DNA of 64,000 nucleotides from Hortaea werneckii (lineage: Eukaryota > Ascomycota > Dothideomycetes > Mycosphaerellales > Teratosphaeriaceae), in the NCBI GenBank assembly GCA_037044905.1, contig JBAOKB010000058.1, forward strand, positions 186,001 to 250,000, written 5' to 3'. Positions 10,773 to 21,284 of this stretch are shown in pieces. How positions within the stretch are numbered: the first letter of the stretch is position 1; every line of letters starts with the position of its first letter. The notes beneath the pieces are model-generated. The model was not told the origin of the DNA, searched no databases, and worked only from the letters and a program-made list of their open reading frames with translations. A program made the position numbers and the translations under genes.

Positions 10773-13052
10773 ATGGACTTGGGGAAGGTGATTGAAGGTG
10801 GAGACATCAATTTGAGACGATCAGCTCCAACAGACTCGCCATTGCGCGAGTCAACCCGTCCGGCTTCTACTAGGCCTTCTCATAATGCTTCAGTCCCGCC
10901 AACGCACAGCCATCATGGATTGCCTCCGGTCCACAGCTCGCCAGATGTATGGGCTGGCGCAATCGCCAGAATGCAAACGCAGATCTCATACAACACGAGC
11001 ATGTTGGAGGCCAATCGCCGCCATGCTTCAGACCTCGAGCAGGCTGTTGGTCTTCTCCGCGCGGACATGAATGGTGTCTTCAATGCCATCAACGCCACCA
11101 GAGCAGAGCTGCAAGCGAGGCCATTGCACCAGGACAACGCGAGGCATGACACCGGTGATCTTGAGGTTCTAGCAGCACAGGTCGCGACCATTGGCAACAA
11201 GGCCAGTGAGGTTGACGGACTGAAGATGCAAATTGATCTCCTGAAAAATCGACTCAAAAGATTCGAAGATTATGGATCGCCTCCGTCAAGTCACCAAAAC
11301 CCTAGATCTCCATCGGCACGTCGAGATCAGTATCAGGCCGATGCTGCGGCACAGCAACCTACTGCTCCGCAACCTCACCACCAACTTCCTTCGCTCCGAG
11401 CGGCCACCATGATGTCTCCTTCGATGGAGAGAACACCGAACATGCCTGCCCCGCCCACTCTAGCATCTCAATCATCGTCAGGCTTTCTGGCTCCAGATGC
11501 AAGGTCAAATGAGCCCACGCCATCACAGCATAACGCAACAAGCTTCCGACCCGGAGAGCCATTGCCGCCTCCTTCTGCGATGTCCGGCTGGCGTCCCGCA
11601 GAGTCACATCCGCCTTCCGGTCTCCCACCTCCACCGCCGCCGGCGCAGTCATTTCGAGCTTACACCCATGAGCCGGAGCCTGAGGGCAAGGGTTGGGCTG
11701 CAGTGAATGTCAACCAAGTCGCCAAGCGGCCAGTGGATGAGATGACACGGTCTCCGCTCGAGCACTCTGCTTCTGCACCTGGCTCACCTAAAAGACCAAA
11801 GCTGGCGCCGATTATGCCAAGGAGTCACTATAGCGAAGAAGGCTATACGGGACCGCCGGAAGCATCTGCTGGCCGAGAAGGTGGGCTCTATGCCCGTCCA
11901 AGAGCGCCTTCAGATCCCTCTCAGCCGCAGGTGCATGGTCAACCTGCTCCGACAGCATCTACTTCAGGCGCCTTCAGATTTATCAACACTCAACAACCCC
12001 ATTCGCAAGAGCCCTGGCGTTCTGAATCCGATCGTATCCAAGTAATTACTCAGCCCGTGGGCCGCGGTAGAGGTGGACGGCGTGGTCGAGGAAGAGGCAG
12101 AGGCGGAAGAGGTGGCGCGCAGCTCCAGCATCATGACAGCGAAGAATATAGCGCGGCAATCCACGACGAGCAGGGCTCGCCCATGGGCCAGCATGATCCC
12201 AGAGGATACTATGATCCCCATCATCCTCACAGCACGGGTATGCCAGGCGTCGTTCCAGGTTCAGATCGCGCCTACCTCCCTGCAACCCCCGAGCAAAGCC
12301 AAGAAGGCATACCAGTTCAAGTCGAGATAGCCAACAGCGGGTCAGGCAAGCGCAGCAGGACAAAGCCGATCCGGAACGCCGAGGGGATATTGATCAGGAA
12401 GGATGGTAGACCTGACATGCGATCTGTCAGCTCAGCCAACAACTTGCGTAAAGTCCACGCCAAAAAGGAAGCGGAAAGAGCAGAGTTGGGAGGCCGAACG
12501 CCCACTTCTGCAAGGTCCTTAGCCCCTGCGCAGTCGGCTTCGATGTCTGAGGAGGAGGAGGATCAAGGTCGTCTCGGCACGCCAGCGAGTGCAGACTCGC
12601 CATCCCACTCAGGCGAGCGGACCTTGCCCGAAGGCCGTGACGAGGCGGACAGCAAAGCCTTCTTATCCGGCGTCGAGGCTGTCGACAACGAAAACGGGAC
12701 CAGCGAATCCTTCCCGCGTCATGATGGACCTGCCTCTGCGGAAGAAGAAGTCGATTCCAAAGCCCAAGCCGCACGGCAAATCGCCGCTGCGCACGACGAG
12801 GACAACGCCATGGTTCCTGAAGAAGAGCAGCCCGCAAGCGCACCTGCACACGAGACGAGCAACGCAGAAGCTGAAGACCGGAAGGAAGAAACCACTACCT
12901 CGTCTTACCCCGAACCGCAACAGCAAACCGAGAACACGGGAACGGCGAAAATCGGACTAGACAACCATGCCGCAGCTCCCAGAGACCTCGACGAATCGAC
13001 CACAGCTGCCGAGCAGACGGCTACTGTCTCGGCCAGCGCTGCCGCGGCTTGA
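10773..13052 (+). CDS. Large disordered protein with RG-rich box, possibly nuclear
   Basis: At least 759 aa from the first in-frame ATG. The frame stays open upstream to an acceptor-like TTTGCAG near 10680, so a 5' exon may be missing. Residues about 60-170 form a predicted coiled coil (heptad-like ADLEQAV, LKMQIDLLKNRLKRFEDYG). A Pro/Ser-rich middle contains KRPKLAP-type basic clusters. An RGRGG box (at about 12060-12115) and a conserved-looking basic block (RSRTKPIRNAEG, LIRKDGRPDMRS) follow, then an acidic Ala/Glu-rich C-terminus. RGG boxes often bind RNA, and the basic block could contact nucleic acid; both are inference. I recognise no catalytic domain. Confidence 0.8.
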   Translation: MDLGKVIEGGDINLRRSAPTDSPLRESTRPASTRPSHNASVPPTHSHHGLPPVHSSPDVWAGAIARMQTQISYNTSMLEANRRHASDLEQAVGLLRADMNGVFNAINATRAELQARPLHQDNARHDTGDLEVLAAQVATIGNKASEVDGLKMQIDLLKNRLKRFEDYGSPPSSHQNPRSPSARRDQYQADAAAQQPTAPQPHHQLPSLRAATMMSPSMERTPNMPAPPTLASQSSSGFLAPDARSNEPTPSQHNATSFRPGEPLPPPSAMSGWRPAESHPPSGLPPPPPPAQSFRAYTHEPEPEGKGWAAVNVNQVAKRPVDEMTRSPLEHSASAPGSPKRPKLAPIMPRSHYSEEGYTGPPEASAGREGGLYARPRAPSDPSQPQVHGQPAPTASTSGAFRFINTQQPHSQEPWRSESDRIQVITQPVGRGRGGRRGRGRGRGGRGGAQLQHHDSEEYSAAIHDEQGSPMGQHDPRGYYDPHHPHSTGMPGVVPGSDRAYLPATPEQSQEGIPVQVEIANSGSGKRSRTKPIRNAEGILIRKDGRPDMRSVSSANNLRKVHAKKEAERAELGGRTPTSARSLAPAQSASMSEEEEDQGRLGTPASADSPSHSGERTLPEGRDEADSKAFLSGVEAVDNENGTSESFPRHDGPASAEEEVDSKAQAARQIAAAHDEDNAMVPEEEQPASAPAHETSNAEAEDRKEETTTSSYPEPQQQTENTGTAKIGLDNHAAAPRDLDESTTAAEQTATVSASAAAA

Positions 13053-14321
13053 GGCGAAGAACATAAAGCGAGAAGAGGGAGAGGGAGAAGAAGCAAAGAA
13101 GACACACATGTACAAGAAACACGCACACAGAGATGAAGAGGGATGAATGGGGCGGTGGAAAGGCGCGTTTTGTCGTATTGAGATACCCCAGAAAAATCTA
13201 GTTACCTTTTGCCCGACGTGAACGGTTGCTATAGTAGTCCGTAGTTGATAGTCTTGTAGCAATAGCAGTAGTCGTAATATCAATCTACGCAGCACTCACT
13301 CTGCGTAACCTTAGCAGACTTGCGTCTCGATCTTTGGATGTTTGCCCCCCTGCTTAGATCAGGCCGCCTAGTTTCTGGAAGGTTGTGTGGGTTTCTTTCT
13401 TCGTTCTATCACCTACTGCGACGCTTTGCTCAGCTAGGTCAGTTATGCGCATGTTACATCTGTTTGGGCAATTCCTGTGGGTTTGGGAAGATCGCGAAGG
13501 TGTTTCAAAGGTAGGGTTCGTTGGCAGACAAGCATTGTGCTGGCCTTGAAGCCTGGATTCTTCGAACCGTGGCGGTAGTTGAGCATTACATTCTGTCAAA
13601 CGATGTGCAGAATGGATTGTTTCCTGACCCTGCTAATCACGTTTTGGAGAACGACGTAATATACGATGACATGTCAAGAAAAAAAAAAGAAAAAAAAAAG
13701 AAAAGGGAAATGGCTCTCAGGCCGAGTGATGTCGTGACAGTGCACTTGGGTGAATACTAGAGCCAGCTGCGCACTATCAGTTGCCGTCTGGTAGACGTAC
13801 CTTTGCCTTCTAAGGCACGGTCTGCCACGTTTACGTGTCTGCGTAATGTTGTTCAAGCCTGAAGAGAATCACATCGACCCGAAGATTACACGCCATGTTG
13901 AAAAGACGTCAGCTAAAGGGTCTGTTTGGATGCGTGGTCGACCGGAAGAGCGTGGTTAATCGAGTGAAGTATGTCTGCAGATAGGGGGCAAGCAGCGTTC
14001 GCGGAGTATCTCATCGCTTCGATCGAAGCGATGAGGCTGGTGCTTCAGACGAAATCCCTCATCAGGGGCGCATGCTACCATATTGGGCATCCATTTATTG
14101 TATCGTTTCACGATGATTTCTGAGATATGCAGGCTTCCCGTTTACTGGTAGCACCATTTCAAGACTCATTACTCGGGTATCTTTACTAAGCACCTTTCCC
14201 CCTTTTTTGGTATCATGGGCATCGTATCTGCTCGCTCTCGCTCTCTTGGACCTCAAACGCCTCGCTAATAGTGGTACAGGTCGCGCGAATGTTGCGCTTA
14301 CAATTTGACAGTGCCCGTGGC
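13053..14321. other. Intergenic region, no gene seen
   Basis: Convergent 3' flanks. An A-rich tract lies at 13679-13704. A perfect 20-base inverted repeat (CATCGCTTCGATCGAAGCGATG, with a 2-base overlap on each end) is at about 14010-14032. Otherwise nothing recognisable. Confidence 0.5.
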
Positions 14322-14994
14322 TTACCTGATATAGAGCCGATGTGGCGATTTGCTTGCTTCACTGCAATAACGGTCTTGGAAGTGTCAGTAGCTGTTTAGA
14401 TGAACAACATGGCCATGAGAGTGGGGAGGAGAGCATACCCCAGATAGTCCTCCCGTATACTGCCGATGGCGAACATCTGTCCCATCTCACCTCGGATACC
14501 CTTGATGCGTAGCCGGACTTGTGACCCTCGTTCGACGGTCTGATCGACGCCGTCTGTGAAAGAAGGCGTTGCGCCTTCCATAGTATATTTCAGCGAAGAT
14601 GGGATCATCTGCAGTCGTTAGCATTCCCGATCCACTACCTTATTCCGACCTTTGTGTAGCTCACCGCCTTGCTCACGAAGACGCTCAGTCCACCCACGTC
14701 AACGAAGAAGCCGTTGTTAACCACGCTGCTAACCATGCCATCCACCACCTCCCCTCTAAACGGACGCCAGACAATCGCCCGATAGCTGACGTTGTATTGC
14801 GCATAGCCTAATCCGGGGATGATCTTGGGCTCGCTAATGTCTTCGATATCGATAATGGCAATGATCATCATTGTGCCGGTATTTGAGCCTTCACGGTCTC
14901 GGTACAGCTGATCGATGATGTACTCGCTAGCCTGGGCGCCGAAGAAGGAAGGGTGGAGGGTGGCGGTATGCTCGAGGACCTTGACGAAGAACAT
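14322..14994 (-). CDS. RPB7: DNA-directed RNA polymerase II subunit Rpb7
   Basis: Three exons on the minus strand: 14994-14665, 14608-14439 and 14361-14322; about 179 aa. The first intron is 56 nt (GTGAGC...CAG). The N-terminal half (LEHTATLHPSFFG, then KIIPGLGYAQYNVSYRAIVW, FRGEVVDGMV) matches the Rpb7/Rpc25 N-domain. The second half (FVDVGGLSVFVSK, GSQVRLRIKGIRG, FAIGSIREDYLG) is the S1/OB fold. It forms the Rpb4/Rpb7 stalk that binds nascent RNA. The C-terminal tail after DYLG is uncertain. I use a 77-nt intron with a CTGAC branch site, giving a tail of about 13 residues; reading through would give a different 13-residue tail. Note that the last codons include an AG-GTAAG that could be yet another donor. 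Confidence 0.9.
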
Positions 14995-16034
14995 GATGGC
15001 GGTATTTGGTGTAGAGGCTGGTGTGGATGGGTTTGTTTTCGTGAGCCAGGTGCTGCGGTAGTTCTCCCTTCTGCCCCGCTGCCCCTTTCACACCTTGATC
15101 GCCTGGCTCAAATCCCAATCACCTCCCCCGCTGCGTCCTCGCGAGTCTTGCAACAGATGCGCGCTACTCGCGTTCGTGCGGTGCTGCGCTCGTTGCTCGC
15201 TTGAAGGAATGTGAAGGCTGCCAATGGGCGCGGTCGATCCGTCGGTCGGCGCACCTCGGTCGGTGGGGCCTGCAAGAGAGTCACGGTTGGATATGATATC
15301 GTGTGTGGCCTATAGAGAAGAAGAATGCCGCGCTGTCAAGGTATGGAAGCCTTTCAGAGCGGTGAAAGGGCGACAGAGGAGAGAAGCCATCTTCCTACAT
15401 GCCGCCTGTCACGAAGTTGCAACTTGCGCCGGTACCTCCCGTCAAGCCTGAGGCAGATCACAACGCGATATCACGTGGCTTCCCTGCATCTCCAAAGGTT
15501 GTCACGGCAATTTGCTACTGCTTCATCTGACAGCTGTGCTTCAACTCGAGACATCCAATGTTCCCTCCTATTGGCATCTCAGTCGCTTTTGCAGCACTCT
15601 ACCTGTATTGGTAGGGCACTCGGTACCCCGAATGAGTTGACTTCTACACGTGATTAAATACTGCACGGTCGATCTTCAACCGCGATACTAGGATGGCCGT
15701 GTACCTCGAACTCCGATTGCTGGCAAAGTGGAACCTACACAACAATGGGTCTGGTAAATTCTGTATCAATGCTTTCCGCCCCTGATCCCGTCTGCTATGC
15801 AGGAAGTATTACCTCCTGTGTTGACCTCATGAACCATAATATTGACGTCACTTACTTCCTCCTTTGGCGACGTCTAAGGGACATCATGCTCCTCATCGTG
15901 TACCTAACGATACATTCTTCCGTACATACATAGTTGAGCCTTCTCGTTCTCTACTTTCACCACGCTAATACAGACTCACGCTGATCATAACTCAACACCT
16001 CACAACACCTCACCAAACCTTTCTATCCATCACA
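14995..16034. other. Divergent intergenic region
   Basis: Lies between RPB7 (-) and the small gene at 16035 (+), so it holds both promoters. No gene is seen; ORFs here lack coding character. Confidence 0.5.
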
Positions 16035-16351
16035 ATGGCATCAAAGACACCGTAAGCAACGACCGCCGCAATCTGCCCAACCCAGATACTGATCCGCCTT
16101 GCAGAGGTGGCCAAGCAGCCAGCGCAAAGTTCCAGAAGCAGCAGCAACAGACTCACGGCCTCGGTGCTGACAATGCTCCCGCGAGAAAAGAAGGCGGCGT
16201 CGATGAGGTGCCGGGCAAGGCTCCAGTTGCATCGGACTCGGGCGCGACGAACACGGGGATTGACCCCGGCACCAACCAGCCCGGTGAGAAGGGCATCAAG
16301 GGCGAGCCTGTCGACCCGAGACCTGATGGCAGTGGATCGAACATGAAGTAA
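16035..16351 (+). CDS. Very small hydrophilic disordered protein
   Basis: Two exons, 16035-16051 (17 nt) and 16105-16351, across a 53-nt intron with GTAAGC and CTTGCAG ends; 87 aa. The protein is Gly/Gln/Lys/Asp-rich with no hydrophobic core: it starts MASKTPGGQAASAKFQKQ and ends DGSGSNMK. The tiny first exon hides it from simple ORF searches. An ATG in a CACAATGG context, a clean splice and 70 open codons support it. Composition resembles small fungal stress- or starvation-induced hydrophilic proteins, but I cannot assign a family. The opposite-strand ORF over the same bases has no supporting signals. Confidence 0.62.
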
Positions 16352-16862
16352 AAGGCGACTTGCTAGCGACAGGATATTGTCTCGGGCGGGAAGATCTGCT
16401 ATGTCAGTAGAGGATTGGCAGTCGGACCATGAGGCACGGAGTATACCCATGCACTGGCGGTTCTTAAAGTCAGCTGCTCTGGAGCTCTAGGAGCATGAAT
16501 CGAGTTAACGATTGATGAATAATAGAATGTATAAATACTCTGATTGAGAACTCTCGAATGCATGCCTTCCGCTTTTCAGCAACTTTGGACAGGCTTGTGA
16601 GCTGTTCTGCTTTTCAACAAGAATGAATATTCAAAAATCTGCTAAAGATATCTGCATGCAGCATAATCGCTTTTGAAACAAATCTCAAAACGCCTCCCAT
16701 GCCTAGAATGGTGAGCTCCCTATGGTCCCGGAGATTTGCAGCGCTTGGAAAGAAGGTGTGAAGAAAAAGATCCTATGTTACAAGTACGCCCCATCGCTAG
16801 CCGCTACGTGAAAAATCAGTCTTGAAGTCTCATCGCCTGTTCTCTTCCTCGCCACAGTCACT
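16352..16862. other. Convergent intergenic region
   Basis: AT-richer 3' flank of the small gene on the + strand and of the Mpo1-like gene on the - strand. Nothing else seen. Confidence 0.5.
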
Positions 16863-17634
16863 TCATTGTGCGTGGCCGTTAGCACTTGCGTCCCCCGCAA
16901 CTGCCTTCTCACCCTTCTGCTTCCTGTACTTCTCAATCTCCTTCTGAACAGCCTTGTCCAGCCTTGCCTTCAGCTCGGGCCGGTAGCCAAAAGCGAATAG
17001 AATCTCGAGCCAGACAAAGAAGGGAGCCAGAAACAGTGCCTGGACCAGGTTATCCAGTAGAGCTGGTGCTCGGCCTTCGAAGATGCCGTGGCCAATGAAT
17101 TGGGCTATCCAGGAGAATACGTGGATGCCAAGAGCGATGTAGTTGGCCTTCATGCCGTAGGTTGAAGTCAGGTGATTGGAATATGCTGTTCCACCTAACA
17201 GAAGTGGTGCTAACATCGCACCTGCTACCGGCTCCATGAGCATGTATAGTGTACTATACGTCAAGCAGGCGATCGTGCCGAGGTTTGCTGGCAAATTCGG
17301 GATCGTCATCCATTCTGGCATTGATAATGCTGGGGTGTTTGTGGCCTTCAATCCATGTCAGTGTCTCATTTGGGAAAATTTTGACTTTGGTTCATACGAA
17401 TAAAAATCCGGTTATAAGCAGGACTGGTACACATGTAACGTGGATGGCCACGTTGACCTAGGGGAATTTCTGGTAAGCTTCAGCTGAGGTTGAGCTAGCA
17501 TTATGGAAGCATACTGGATTATGGTGATAGGCTCCATACTATCCAAAATGTCAGTGATCTGAGCGCCGCGGTCAAGTCCTTAGATCCTCATGCAATCATA
17601 CAAAGAGCAATTGCTTCTCGAGATTGAGAGCCAT
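16863..17634 (-). CDS. MPO1: Mpo1-like 2-hydroxy fatty acid dioxygenase (DUF962, YGL010W type)
   Basis: Four exons on the minus strand: 17634-17602 (33 nt), 17538-17515 (24 nt), 17457-17398 (60 nt) and 17345-16863; 199 aa. All introns are phase 0, 52-63 nt, GT-AG. The spliced start reads MALNLEKQLLF-YGAYHHNP-VNVAIHVTCVPVLLI, exactly the conserved N-terminus of the DUF962/Mpo1 family; only the last exon is visible as a plain ORF. Several hydrophobic helices follow, with conserved His residues (YHHNP, NVAIH, GIHVFSWIAQFIGHG). Yeast Mpo1 is an ER Fe(II) dioxygenase acting on 2-hydroxy fatty acids from phytosphingosine breakdown. The C-terminus is a charged cytosolic tail (KYRKQKGEK). Confidence 0.93.
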
Positions 17635-18035
17635 GGCGACGGGTGCTGCCGGAAGGACGTTGGAGGGTCGATGATGCTATCGGGAGTTGGACAGGTCACC
17701 TCCTAGCATCGAATCACCGGACAGAAGGGCTCACGAGAGCTGGAGACAGAGAAACAATGAAAGATGTGAAGCTGAAACAACACCGATAGGCATGTCCAAA
17801 GCGGTCGGTATCTGATGTGCGAGCAGGTCATCAAGAGGTCGGCCGGCAAAACCCGGGTAAGCCAAGCCAGCACCCCTCGCACGGACCGGTGCAAAGTTGC
17901 TTCTACTCTCCCGAGCTCCTCAACTCGACGTCTGCCACTCGACGCCATCACCCTACACCTCTCCGCTCATACACTCCATCTTTGTCGCCTTTGGGAGCGG
18001 CTCTACCATATCGAACCTTCCCAGGGACCATCATA
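17635..18035. other. Divergent promoter region, MPO1/ATP1
   Basis: Holds the 5' flanks of the Mpo1-like gene (-) and ATP synthase alpha (+). Runs of pyrimidine and CTC-rich sequence near 17890-17990 are typical of fungal 5' leaders. No gene seen. Confidence 0.5.
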
Positions 18036-20227
18036 ATGTTCAGCAGAGCCCTCCGACAGAGCGCCCGCGCGGCCGGTGCGCTCTCTGCGAGCAGCAGAAT
18101 TGCGTCGGTACGTCCACCCCTACCCCGTGGCGATGGAGCTCCAATCGCATCAGCAACCACCTCCGATGAGCTCAATGGCATCCATTGAGATGCCGGAGGG
18201 CAGTTGGGCCGATGATTTGGGCTGCTTGGGAGCTCCTCCGAGGTCCACGGCGAATTCAGGGAGGGCGGCACGCTAACTTCACCTCTCCATCTACAGCAGC
18301 GCATCACCCCCGTCGTCGCCAACGGCGCCATCCGCACCTATGCCGCCGACGCCAAGGCCTCCCCGACTGAGGTCTCTTCCATCCTCGAGCAGAGAATCCG
18401 CGGTGTCCAGGAGGAGGCTGGCCTCGCCGAGACCGGCCGTGTCCTCTCCGTCGGGTACGAAAATCATCAGTTGGACATTATTGGAATGGAACAGTGGACT
18501 GATGGTGGAACAGTGACGGTATCGCGCGTGTGCACGGCATGAACAATGTCCAGGCTGAGGAGCTTGTCGAGTACGTCTCCACAACTTGCGCCATCTGCGC
18601 TTCTTTGCGGCAACACTAACGTGTGTAAAGGTTCGCCTCCGGCGTCAAGGGCATGTGCATGAACTTGGAAGCCGGCCAGGTCGGTGTTGTGCTTTTCGGT
18701 TCTGACAGACAGGTCAAGGAGGGCGAGACCGTCAAGCGTACCGGCGAGATTGTACGTCTTATCAAGCGAGTCCGTGGCCCTAATAAACTACAGAAACTAA
18801 CACTATCTAGGTCGACGTGCCAGTTGGCGAGGGTCTGCTCGGCCGTGTTGTCGACGCTCTCGGTAACCCGATCGACGGCAAGGGCCCGATCAAGACCACC
18901 GAGAGGCGCCGTGCTCAGGTCAAGGCCCCCGGTATCTTGCCCCGCCAGTCCGTCAACCAGCCCGTGCAGACTGGTCTCAAGCCCGTCGACGCCATGGTGC
19001 CGATTGGCCGTGGTCAGCGTGAGCTGATCATTGGTGACCGTCAGACTGGTAAGACTGCCGTCGCTCTCGACGCCATGCTTAACCAGAAGAGGTGGAACAA
19101 CACCAGCGACGAGAAGAGCCATCTCTACTGTATCTACGTTGCCGTTGGTCAGAAGCGGTCTACTGTCGCCCAGCTCGTCAAGACCCTTGAGGAGAACGAC
19201 GCCATGAAGTACTGTACCGTCGTCGCCGCCACCGCCTCCGAGGCTGCTCCTCTTCAGTAAGTCAACTTCATACCTGATCCATAGGCCTTAAGACTAACGA
19301 TTTTGCATATTTTTGGCGCCCTTTACTGGATGCTCCATCGGTAAGGATCATCTTCTCAAAAAATCTGAAATTTTTGGTATAAGTTATGCTGACAGTATTT
19401 TAGGTGAGCACTTCAGAGACAACGGCAAGCACGCTGTCATGATCTACGACGACCTGTCCAAGCAGGCCGTTGCTTACCGTCAAATGTCCCTGCTGCTCCG
19501 TCGTCCTCCGGGACGTGAGGCCTACCCCGGCGAGTAAGCGATCCCCGTCCTAAAACCTGACATATCTGATACTGACGTCCTCTCCAGTGTCTTCTACCTG
19601 CACTCTCGTCTTCTGGAGCGTGCCGCTAAGATGAACGACAAGCTTGGCGGTGGTTCCCTGACTGCTCTGCCCATCATCGAGACCCAGGGTGGTGACGTGT
19701 CTGCCTACATTCCGACCAACGTCATTTCCATCACCGACGGCCAGATTTTCTTGGAGGCTGAGCTCTTCTACAAGGGTGTCCGTCCCGCCATCAACGTCGG
19801 TCTGTCCGTGTCCCGTGTCGGTTCCGCTGCCCAGCTTAAGGCCATGAAGCAAGTCGCCGGTTCCCTGAAGCTGTTCTTGGCTCAGTACCGTGAGGTTGCT
19901 GCTTTCGCCCAGTTCGGTTCCGACCTTGACGCTGCTACCAAGCAGACCCTGAACCGTGGTGAGCGTCTCACCGAGCTGCTCAAGCAGAAGCAGTACCAGC
20001 CCATGGCCGTCAACGAGATGGTGCCGCTCATGTTCGCTGGTATCAACGGCTACCTCGACAACCTGCCCGTCAACAAGATCCTCCAGTGGGAGGCTGACTT
20101 CCTTGCCCACCTGAAGAGCGACCAGGCCGGTCTGCTCGAGCAGATCGAGAAGGAGGGCGCTCTCAGCAAGGACCTCGAGCAGAAGCTCAAGGACGTTGTC
20201 GGCAACTTCACCAAGAACTTCTCTTAA
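18036..20227 (+). CDS. ATP1: ATP synthase F1 subunit alpha, mitochondrial
   Basis: Eight exons: 18036-18107, 18297-18454, 18514-18570, 18631-18751, 18811-19256, 19309-19340, 19404-19533 and 19588-20227; 551 aa, normal length. It is the non-catalytic nucleotide-binding subunit of the F1 hexamer. The N-terminus (MFSRALRQSARAAG) is a mitochondrial presequence. The Walker A motif GDRQTGKT is at residues 211-218, followed by IYDDLSKQAVAYRQ and LLRRPPGREAYPG. Six of the seven introns are canonical. The one at 19257-19308 starts GTAAGT and has an ACTAAC branch site, but the conserved frame (Q-F/Y-LAPFTGCSIG) resumes after TTTTGCAT, with no AG. The next intron (19341-19403) is 63 nt, lacks stops and is AT-rich. 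Intron 1 ends in a tandem ACAG-CAG acceptor, so one Gln is optional. Confidence 0.94.
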
Positions 20228-21284
20228 GCGAGCAGTTCCCCCCCTTAGATCAGAAGAGGTGAAGCAAGAGGAGAAAAAGGGCATTTTCGTGTATAGTACA
20301 GCGGCACATTGAGCTGGGATCGTTTGGAAGGTGTCCCTTGTCTCAGCTTAAGTGCAAATGGGGAGAGCGGTGTGTCAATGTAGATACGCGGGTATTGTTT
20401 CATTTGTCACTTCAATTCATCGCCTTTTTTTTCATTTCTCCTCTTGCTTTCTCCACGGCATTCCAGCGAAGTCGTCACTAACGGAGCAGCGTTGGACCTT
20501 GTCAATCCGTACACCCTGTGCATTGATCAAGATGTACACAAGGCCAAGTGCCACCCAGAGGCGCGACGTCTCCCTCCGCATCGTCGACAACATGATAACT
20601 ATGTCGCAGAAACAAGCCCTGAAGACCTACAAGCCCGACACGATGTTTGTAGAGACCGACGACCTTCCCAACATAAGGCATAATTGACCTTCCGAGGAAC
20701 ATTTTCAAGACGTACGAGGAAGCGCTCCCTTGTCCGATGACAATAGGCGACTTGGGCAGGCAGGGGAGGGAGACATTACTATGCGGGGGAGAGAGGACAT
20801 GGAAGGGAGGCGAATGGAGTCCGTTGTTGTTATTTTGACGGGAAGTTGTAGCAAAGATCTCCGTTCGGAAATGCTGTATCCCACGTACTACTGATGGACA
20901 GACTAGGTATACTGGGGTGTGATACAGATGGCTATTTACCCGAGACAAAGGTTGGAGGAGAAGAGGGGTGTCACTGATTTGTGAGGTTAAGAGCCGGAAG
21001 GTAATGGGGCGGAACGCTGTTGTGTTGTTCTGGTAGATTGGGTAGGAGGGATGGTCTACTACTGCCTCATCGGTCGACTTGGTCGAAACCGGGCTGATGG
21101 TTGCTTTGACTGGGAATGCCTGAAGGGTACGATGAAGTGCTTCCGTATAGTCTTTGTACGGGATGTGTGGCCGGGGAATGGCTTCCATGGGATGGGGTGG
21201 AGCGTTTGTTATGGATATTCTCCAAGTCGACAGGGTGATGAAAGGGGTTTTAGATGTCCCCTGACTGAGGTTTTACAGTATTGT
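20228..21284. other. Intergenic region 3' of ATP1
   Basis: No gene supported. An ORF of 228 codons on the minus strand (20502-21188) has no recognisable motif and poor coding character. Confidence 0.45.

Noticed and set aside
16010..16450. 146-codon ORF on the minus strand
   Set aside because: Antisense to the better supported spliced + strand gene at 16035-16351, whose intron and codon pattern are clean.
19404..20227. ATP1 as a pseudogene
   Set aside because: Despite the odd acceptor, all other exons are intact, in frame and highly conserved with third-position bias, so a functional gene is more likely.
20502..21188. 228-codon ORF on the minus strand downstream of ATP1
   Set aside because: No motif, no splice signals, irregular composition; lies in ATP1 3' flank and looks like a chance open frame.
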